From the NCBI GenBank assembly GCA_025677825.1, contig JAIXMO010000001.1, positions 1 to 64,000 on the forward strand: 64,000 nucleotides of DNA, written 5' to 3'. Positions 56,946 to 64,000 of this stretch are shown piece after piece. The position numbers were made by a program, and so were the translations under genes. The notes below the pieces were generated by a model. The model was given only the letters and a program-made list of their open reading frames with translations. It was not told the origin of the DNA and ran no database searches. Numbering within the stretch: position 1 is the first letter of the stretch; every line of letters begins with the position of its first letter. The DNA is from Helicostylum pulchrum. Taxonomy: Eukaryota; Mucoromycota; Mucoromycetes; Mucorales; Mucoraceae.

Positions 56946-57467
56946 CAGTAAATCTCTTTTTCACAGGCAAACTCTTTTAACTCAAGAATTGTTCCTATAG
57001 TCGTCTTTTTTTACTAGTCGAAACTCGTTCCAAGGGAGGGACAAATCAAGATAAATCTTGTGTTCAAATATATGTAGTGAAATAGAATGCTTCTCGTTAG
57101 AATGTCTTTTTTTTTATCATCTACCCATTTTTATACAAAAAAAAACAAACCTTTACCTTTTTTGTTACAAGTGGCAAACATAAGAAAATTCTGATGATAG
57201 AGTTTCGCGTATGGAAATATAACGTTCAATTTCATTGTCCTTTTTTTTTTCAGGAACATTCTTTCCAACACTGCATAACCCTTTCTTTTTGTTTAGAAAA
57301 AAAAAACCCATACATTTTTTGTATACATTTTTTTTTTTTTTAGTTGCTTTGTTGCTGTGCGTGTGTATTTTTTTTATTAAATAAAATATTATTATAATCG
57401 TACAATCAATATATTCTTAAAGGTCTTGAAAGAAAATAAGGAGGAGGTGAATGGGGGGTTGGGGAAT
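55945..57467. other. 1.5-kb gene-free region with long homopolymers
   Basis: It is the promoter side of the kinase and the 3' side of the Kre9-like gene. It contains many T or A tracts (for example about 56120-56138, 56531-56555 and 56911-56939) and a GA-rich run near 56340-56370. A hairpin ATGATTATTTATATAAATAATCAT lies at about 56669-56692. No gene is seen on either strand. Confidence 0.45.
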
Positions 57468-58441
57468 TTAAAGAGAGAAAGCAATGGCAGCAATAGCACC
57501 TAAAGCAATAGCAGCAGAGTTCATGTTCAAAGAAGACTCGGAGCCGGAGGTGGAGATGGAGGGGCTAGGGGCAGAAACAGATTGAGTACCGTTGGCCTTG
57601 AGAGCAGTGTTGGTGGGAATAGAACTAGGCTTAGCTCCGTTAGCGTTAGGAATAACGGGAGCAGTACCGTTAGCAGTAGCAGAGTTAGCAGCACCGGGGG
57701 CAAGAGCTACAAAAAAAATATTTAATTTAATACATTTTATATATATGAAATATTGCCAAAACTTACAAACAGGAGAAGAGGTACCGTTACCCTTGAAAGT
57801 GAAGAGAGAAGAGTAGGCCCAGTTAGCAGTAGCAGCTTGACCGATACGGATAGAGTATTTACCGTTAGCGAAATCTCCCAAGGGGTGGATCTATACAAAT
57901 GAATAAAGTAAATCATCTGTTGCGTACAAATCAATTATTTAATATTTCTTGTCTTACATCGTAAATTTCAGCGCTACAGTCAATAGGTGTGGCAGGGTCG
58001 GTAACTTGAGCAACAATGCTAATTTGGGGGTTAATATGTTGACTTTTTTTTTTTGCTCAATTTTTAAAAAAAACTTACTTGGAGTTCTTGATATCACCGT
58101 TCAACATGTAAATATCACACTTGAGACCGGCATCAGCAGCAGTGGTCTTCCAGGTAATGTTACCGTGACCTCCAGCAGACTATAAAAAGAGATTGTCATT
58201 AGTAAATGTTACTCGTAAAAAAAGATGGAAAATTTTCGCCTTACCCAGACAGTATCAGCCCAAGGAGTAACAATCTAAGGAAGAAGAAAAAAAAAAAATG
58301 CAAAAAAAAAATTTTTAGTCTGTGTAATTCAATTGAATTTATGATGAAATTTATTATCGTTTGAAAGAAACATACTTCAATAGCAGAGGCTTGAGAGATG
58401 GCGGCAAGGATACCAGCGGCAGAGAGAATAGTGAACTTCAT
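57468..58441 (-). CDS. Kre9/Knh1-like GPI-anchored cell-wall protein
   Basis: Six exons; exon 1 is 58441-58376 and encodes exactly the signal peptide (MKFTILSAAGILAAISQASA plus IE). The mature domain begins VTPWADTVWSAGGHGNITWK, the Ig-like Kre9/KNH N-terminal fold (Ser-Thr-rich GPI-anchored family, PF10342), with DIYMLNGD, DPATPIDCSAEIYDIHPLGD and YSIRIGQAATANWAYSSLF. An A/N/S/T-rich stalk follows, then a hydrophobic GPI signal (SAAIALGAIAAIAFSL). Role: wall or glucan-associated surface protein, by family. Exons have GC-rich wobble codons (GCC, ACC, AAC), suggesting strong expression. Internal exon borders are clear by GT-AG, but I give only exon 1 exactly. Confidence 0.88.
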
Positions 58442-58616
58442 TTTTTAAGGAAAGTGTTGGGGAATTTAAAAAGGGTTGAGGATTATAGAAAAGAAGAAGA
58501 AAAAATAAAATAAAATAAAAAATTACAAGACTTATATATCGAGAGGTTGTTTTGTGGTACATTGAGAACACGTTGTAAAGTATCTGAAAAAGAATTATTC
58601 CCAGTCTTCTAATTGT

Positions 58617-60838
58617 TCATTTCTTGCCCATTATTTCTAACATGTCCCTGCACTCCTGTTGTGTAGGTTCTAAAAGGGTCATTTGATCCATTCTGTAAGT
58701 TGATGTACTCGTTCCCTAATAATAATAAAAAAATGTTATTAGAATTGAAGTTTTTTTTTTTTTTTTTTTTTGGTTGTTTAATTGTAGTATGCCTAGATTA
58801 ATTCTCAGTTGAAATTAATGTCACACCATAACTTACAGTAAGTGAGCATATTATTGGAAGGCCTATAACACTGTCCAAAAGGTTAATTTGGGATCTGTGT
58901 GACATGAGTTTAAAATGATGAGCTGTAACATTCAACAAAGTCTACAAAAAAAAAAAAAAAAAAAAAATCACGTAAGTATAGTAATACTTTTTTTTTTCTC
59001 TCCTAACATTCTATTTTTGGAATTTGATGTGCTTTACTTCTTCACCTCCATATATCTTGCATGTACTTGTGCCATCATCTAATATCCATTCAAGCCAACC
59101 TTCCCAGCCACGTTCAAATGTAGTATCTGCCACAGTCGGTTTGGGTCTAAACACCTGTACGACTTTATCGTTTATTTGGCATCCGCAAAATTCGCATACT
59201 TTTTGATTTATATTTTTATGAGGAATTAAGCAACCTAAATCTATAAATGTGTTGAGTAACATGTATTCTTATTGGTCTTTCCGTAAGTGTATGTGTATAC
59301 TTTACGAGCTGTCGCTGTGATACGATCACCAATAGATAAATCCATAAAATCGATATCGGTGTTTGGTTCAGTACTACTACTACTACTACTACTGAGAACA
59401 AATTGTGCTTGTGTTTTTAAATAAAACTCCCAGCCTGTGATTGAACCTTCCACTTGAAAGTGATCCATTTTTATTTCTTTGCTGTGCCATAATGGAATGA
59501 TGTTACGAAATTCATGGCTAGTTAACAAACTAGACAGTGTTGAAACTAATATACAGAGTTAGGTCTCTTTTTTTTTTTACCCAGTTAAAAAACTTACCGT
59601 TATACATTTTAGTGCCTAATATAGCACTTCCATTGACATACCAAACACGTTTGTTTCCACTTTCATGTTTATCGGAAGTGACCAACTTGTCCAATAAAAT
59701 ATACTGGCCAACTCTTATTTTACGAGAATCACGACCAGAATATTCCCAAAGAGTGATGTCCATTGTGCCTGAAGGTTACAGTAATTATATAAATAGAATT
59801 CACGTGTATTGCTTATAAAAACATACCTGTCGAATCTGCAATTCTTAAAGCGTACCTATCCATTTTATGATTTGCATTATCAGGATCATTATATGGATTC
59901 TGTAAAAAAAAAAAAAAAAAAAAAAAAATATTTGTATAAATGTAATTAAAAAGAAAAAAGAGACACTTACATTATTCGCTAATCCAATGACTTTTCCAAA
60001 CAATGTAACATTCAACATGCAGTGATTCATATCGTTTATATTCACTCTTGGCTCATAACCTTCGCAATCCATAAATCCCTAAAAGTAATAAATAACAAAT
60101 TAATGACTTGCAGAGTCAGAAGCGAGCGAGCGCAAGATTAAATTCAGTTACCTCTTCATCACGTTTTATAATATCTTTTTTGGAAGAAATAGAAATTTCG
60201 GTTTCAGACGGATCCACCATGCTAGTGAGATTAATTTTAGCTAACCCAGCATCCTGTGCTTCCTTTTCAGGCATCAAAAAAATGATTGTTTCACTAGAAT
60301 ATTCAAATACTGTCTCTTGTGTGTCTGCACGAGGAGCCTGGATCGTAGGATGATACAAGCCGACATAATCGTTTCTTTTAAATATCGGTGATAACGACGC
60401 TTGTTGATCATACAGGGACAAGATGACGGCTTGATTTTCGCTGGTCATGTCCATCAAATAGATATCGGTTCGATTTAGTTTGGGGTTAGGATCGAGACTG
60501 GCGGTAGCAGCAGAGGTATGAGATATAATTTCAACGTGAATGATTTTAAGCCAGAAATTGTAATTTAATTTATTCGATGTAGCCAAATCTCGGATTTTAT
60601 CTGCGAACTCTCGTTGTACAAATTCCTTGTCAAATCGATTCAGGATAAAGATCAAGTCCTCCGTAGGTGGGATCAGTGCAATTCGGTATTTACGAGCAAG
60701 CGTTTTATCGTCGTATCGCGTAGTAATAGGCGCATTGGTTTTGGGTGGGCATACCATACGCATCTTTCGGTTGATAAAGAATTCGTGGTTCATGTAACTT
60801 ATCCATCGACTAAACTTGGGATGCAGATAGATATCCAT
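58617..60838 (-). CDS. tandem OB-fold protein, RPA1/shieldin-2-like architecture
   Basis: A multi-exon gene from ATG 60838 to TGA 58617. Exon 1 (to about 60151) encodes 229 residues with a first OB-like region (DIYLMDMTSENQAVILSLYD, FKRNDYVGLYHPTI). Short exons follow: MLNVTLFGKVIGLANN, then MDRYALRIADSTGTMDITLW with RVGQYILLDKLV, a clear second OB-fold of single-strand DNA-binding type. Then comes GWEFYLKTQAQFVLSSSSSSS. A third part has a zinc-like VCEFCGCQINDKVV followed by LEWILDDGTSTCKIYGG, as in the zinc-containing OB-fold of RPA1. The end reads LEPTQQECRDMLEIMGKK. Length is near 600 aa. Likely a nuclear ssDNA-binding factor. RPA1 itself is longer and differs; MEIOB-like or shieldin-2-like are alternatives. 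Confidence 0.6.
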
Positions 60839-62116
60839 TTCACGTGTACTAGATTCTTCTACAACGGTTATACAATGTAATGCGAGAAAAAAAAAAGGTT
60901 AAGGAGTATATTACAGAATAGGGAGAAAGAAAGGTTAATAATACAGGATATACATAAAAAAAAAAAGGATATAAATGTTGGTGCCTTGAATCGACTCCCA
61001 TCTTTTCGCTGAAATCTCTAATAAGAGCGTTTCTGAATTTGTAGAGTCATAAATTGATTGAATCGTACTGAAATCTATTATCGCGCTGTCAGTTTATCTA
61101 CTTGTAATTTTTTTTTTTTTTGGTTTTACTTTTGTCAAATCCTTTGTATCGCTTTAAAAATGTTTTTTCCCACTACAATGTACAAAAAGGTTAATTTTTC
61201 TAAAAAAGAAAAATAAAGGGGGGAGATACACATACATTTAATTCTAAAATAGATAGTAAGACAACTTTTGTTAAACCAGTGGGATATTCTGAAATTATAG
61301 ATGCTGTATTCACTGCAACCCAAGACCTTTTTACAAAAAAAAAAAGAGTATGTGTCAGTGATCGATCCAGAACACAAACATTGTTATTATTACCATGGTA
61401 TCTTTGTTGCTTCTGCAATGGCATGTCTTCCCGGGTTACGATCTGTTTTTCCCAAGAATACAGCATTCAGTCTATTCTGAATGTCTTGTACTAATATTTC
61501 AAAAGCTGTTGCCATGTCTGTCAATGAGAAAAAGAAACGACAAAAAAAAAAAAAACGCGGTTATATTTTTTTTTGAGAAAAAAACACGTCAAAAAAAAAA
61601 ATCGCCTTCCAATTTATGTTGGCGTAATTTTAAATAGACAACTTTTTAGAACAAAAACTCTGCAAGTGTATGCCAGGAAAATCATTAGCATACATGTCTG
61701 GGAAATGCTTTACAATTGTCGATTTGGCACTGTTATAAATGTTTTAGGGCAGTCCATTTATTGTGTGATCGTCGAATATAATTAATTGTTATGCTATCCC
61801 CTAAATTCGCAGTTTGTATCTTATCAGCTTCTTTTATGCCGCGCATACTTTTTTTAACATGCCAAAAAGTGTCAAGAAACGCACAGATACCTGGCACATG
61901 TCCTTAAGTAATATAAATAATCTAGTTTTTTTTTTATTATTATGCTTCATAAAAAAAAATAAAAAATAAAAAATCCCTTTGATATACAAAAAAGCAAAAC
62001 GAATAGAAGGGAAAGGTTGGGTGAGGGCAAAAAAAAAGAAAGTATTGATATGAGGGGGTTAAAGATTTATGGATGTAAAAAAAAAAGAGTTGTGCAATGA
62101 TAAGGTTTTTTTGTTT
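60839..62116. other. gene-free region
   Basis: No gene is supported. 61225-61500 is less AT-rich and both strands carry overlapping short frames, which may be old coding DNA, but no family is recognised. 61915-62090 is A/T tract sequence containing the RLP24 3' UTR. Confidence 0.4.
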
Positions 62117-62739
62117 TTAATCTTCCATTTCCATGTTTTCTGCTTTAGCCTTCTCGGCCTTCATGGCTTGAACTCTCTTCTTGGCTTCAAGAGGAGCTAA
62201 TTCAATATTTTGGTTGACAACACGAATATCATCCTCCTTCTCCAAGGCCTTGTTACCGACCATACGGCTCTTGTAGAAAGCACGTTCACGCTTGGAACGA
62301 ATCTCTTGAACACGCTTCATGGCCTTGATGGTAGTGGCCATCATGTTACGATCATAACGAACAGGAACATTACGACGCTTCTCAAACTCAAAGGTAGAAT
62401 CCTACTCGACAAAAAAAAAACATTAGATCTCCAAAAAAAAAAAAAAAAAAAGATCCAAATAAACTTACAATAACCATTTCCTTTCCACTAGCCTTTCTGA
62501 AAGCCTTGGTCCAACGAACCTTACGAGGGTTACGCTTCATTTTGAAATTCTTGTGACATTTAGATCTACAGAAACGGAAAGTCTATCAAAGAAAGAGAAA
62601 AAAAGTTAAGATCTAAAAGAATAAAATGCCTTTGCTTTTTTCTGTTTGGGTTTCTTACCTTGCTGTCATTACGAACAAACATGGTACCATGACCAGGATA
62701 ACAAGGCCCGGAACAGAAATAACAACGAGTAATATGCAT
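62117..62739 (-). CDS. RLP24: ribosome biogenesis protein Rlp24 (L24e family)
   Basis: Three exons (62739-62659, 62582-62469, 62401-62117) give exactly 160 codons, 159 aa. The zinc-ribbon L24e domain is [41 protein letters not shown] and [20 protein letters not shown], with Cys pairs C6/C9 and the later CRSKC. The C-terminal extension ([20 protein letters not shown], helical basic tail) distinguishes Rlp24 from ribosomal L24. In the family it occupies the L24 site on pre-60S particles and recruits the AAA ATPase Afg2/Drg1. Codon use is C-ending and biased, fitting high expression. It is divergent from the gene at 63560. Confidence 0.96.
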
Positions 62740-63559
62740 TACGGTATATGCTTTAAAAAAAAGGGGGTGGAAGGTGTTTGTTGCGGAGAAGACACAATTA
62801 TTTTAAAAAAAATATATCCAGGTTTTAAAAAAGGAATCGAAACTAAGCCACGATGAGACTGTTTATCTCTTTTGTAAATATGCATTTTGTATCACGTATA
62901 CTTTTTTTTTTCGTTGCGGTTGTGACCTAGCTACATCTAAAAGAAATTTTGAGTAAATAAGATCGAAAAAGATACTTGATCTCCTTTCTTTTTGGCAAGC
63001 TGAGAGAAAATGTTTAGTGTTACGGTAGATTGAAATGATGTCAACAAAAAAAAAAGTAAGTTTTTTTTGGCCTGGATTAAGTAGCGTAATTCTAAGGGGG
63101 TTTTTATACTCTTAATAATTATACAAACATTTTAAACGTAATCTACTTGATTTTCCCCCCTTTCTTTTTTTTAGCCCCTTTTTGTGTCTGGAGCATTTAA
63201 GACAGTGCAACAACAAGCAACGGGTTTTTTTTTAAAAAGATAAATAATACAGTGACATTTTATTGTTTGCATATAAGTTACCTAGCTATCGTAACATAAA
63301 TTACAAAAGTAATATGTGCATACGTATGCGCAAAAAAAAAAAGGTATAGATTACATCGGTAGTAAAAATGGGATCTTTTGTTTCGGGGTTATTTTTTCAA
63401 TTATAATACAAGAAAATTCTTGATCATGTATTGATGCCATGTTTGTGGGCGTGCGTGAGTGTGTTTGTGCACATAATATAAGTTCTTCTTTTATATCCTT
63501 TTTTTTTTCCCTTCTTTTTTCTTTCTTTCTCTCTCTCTTTTTATTTATTTATTAAAATA
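62740..63559. promoter_or_regulatory. divergent promoter region of RLP24 and the 63560 gene
   Basis: 820 bp without a supported gene. The last 60 bases before 63560 are strongly C/T-rich (TTTCTTTCTTTCTCTCTCTC type), a likely core promoter tract. A GT-rich word (GTGGGCGTGCGTGAGTGTG) lies near 63445. Confidence 0.4.
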
Positions 63560-64000
63560 ATGGAAGATACTGCACGTGTAATATTAAATAAATTAAAGTT
63601 AGTTGATCCTACAACAACGACAACAACTTTTTGTTCAGCATACCAGCAAAGTGCAGAGGTACTATACACTACGTAAAAAAAAAAAAAAGAGAGAAAATAG
63701 AGAGTATATTAATATCTAATAGAAACAAATAATTAATAATTAGATAAGACAGTTATGGATTTCAGTAGGATCATCCATTCATACGATACTTACTATTACC
63801 TCGACTACTTTTTCAATCAACCCACTCGATGCGTCGTCTCAAATCATATCTGTGCTTAGTGCATCTACGCTACTTTCTTCCATCATTCATGCAATCATAA
63901 CGACGCAGAAACGCTTAAATAAATCGGACGAAAACATTGAAAGTATCATAAAAAAGGAGATGCAGGTTATATTGTATCATATTCAAATATTAAAACAAGA
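63560..64000 (+). CDS. 5' part of an unidentified gene, truncated by the window end
   Basis: Exon 1 (63560-63658, MEDTARVILNKLKLVDPTTTTTTF...) ends at a GTACTA donor. Exon 2 begins after an AG at about 63745 (IRQLWISVGSSIHTILTITS) and stays open to the window end. The visible 118 residues are helical, hydrophobic-patterned (SQIISVLSASTLLSSIIHAI) and end in charged helices (KRLNKSDENIESIIKKEM). This looks like the N-terminus of a HEAT/ARM-like or vesicle-traffic protein, but no motif is decisive. Confidence 0.55.

Noticed and set aside
61135..61637. Several overlapping frames on both strands
   Set aside because: They are mutually exclusive, low in protein character and interrupted by homopolymers; at most old coding DNA.

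Overview
The window is nuclear DNA from an early-diverging fungus, most likely a member of Mucorales (Rhizopus/Mucor type); I cannot fix the genus. The reasons are AT-rich DNA with very long T and A tracts, many short GT-AG introns of about 50-120 nt, the standard stop codons, a CotH-family protein, a KDZ transposase relic, and broken copies of gene families that I associate with Mucorales. No prokaryotic operon, CRISPR array or viral genome was seen. Intron-exon structures were assembled by eye from splice sites and reading phase. Where every exon was placed and the total came to an exact multiple of three, the entry says so.

Layout. 0-2 kb is gene-poor, with one orphan exon and one doubtful tiny gene. 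1.9-5.1 kb holds a TMEM234-like membrane protein and a small two-helix membrane protein sharing a 119-bp divergent promoter, a PQ-loop protein whose 3' end overlaps the latter, and a poly-Q protein. 5.1-7.1 kb is repeat-rich and holds a small R/E-rich gene ended by a TA-flanked MITE-like element. 7.2-20 kb is gene-dense: a Zn2Cys6 transcription factor, GAL7, a two-helix membrane protein, RRN3, a mitochondrial membrane protein, a Ptc1-type phosphatase and a Vam7-type SNARE. 21.5-30.9 kb: TATA-binding protein, the TORC2 subunit Sin1, a 77-aa protein, a calcium-regulated mitochondrial carrier and RNase P subunit Rpp1. 32-35.5 kb: AP-2 alpha adaptin. 35.5-39.7 kb is a gene-poor island with a decayed KDZ transposon and a tRNA-Thr. 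39.7-44.4 kb: a vacuolar M28 protease and a four-LIM paxillin-like protein. 44.4-48.4 kb is a graveyard of decayed gene-family copies. 48.5-64 kb: NAD kinase, CotH, a 38-aa cysteine-rich microprotein, a protein kinase, a Kre9-like GPI protein, a tandem OB-fold protein, RLP24 and the start of an unidentified gene.

Most intact genes are housekeeping: transcription (TBP, RRN3), ribosome and RNA biogenesis (RLP24, Rpp1), membrane traffic and vacuole (AP-2 alpha, Vam7, M28 protease, PQ-loop), signalling (Sin1, Ptc1, kinase, LIM) and metabolism (GAL7, NAD kinase, carrier). They are not an obvious functional cluster. The least ordinary items are the OB-fold protein at 58.6-60.8 kb with a possible shieldin-2/RPA-like architecture, the bacterial-looking membrane protein at 2.7 kb, the microprotein at 53.0 kb, the MITE that supplies a stop codon at 6.67 kb, and the recurrent T(n)A(n) palindromes inside introns.
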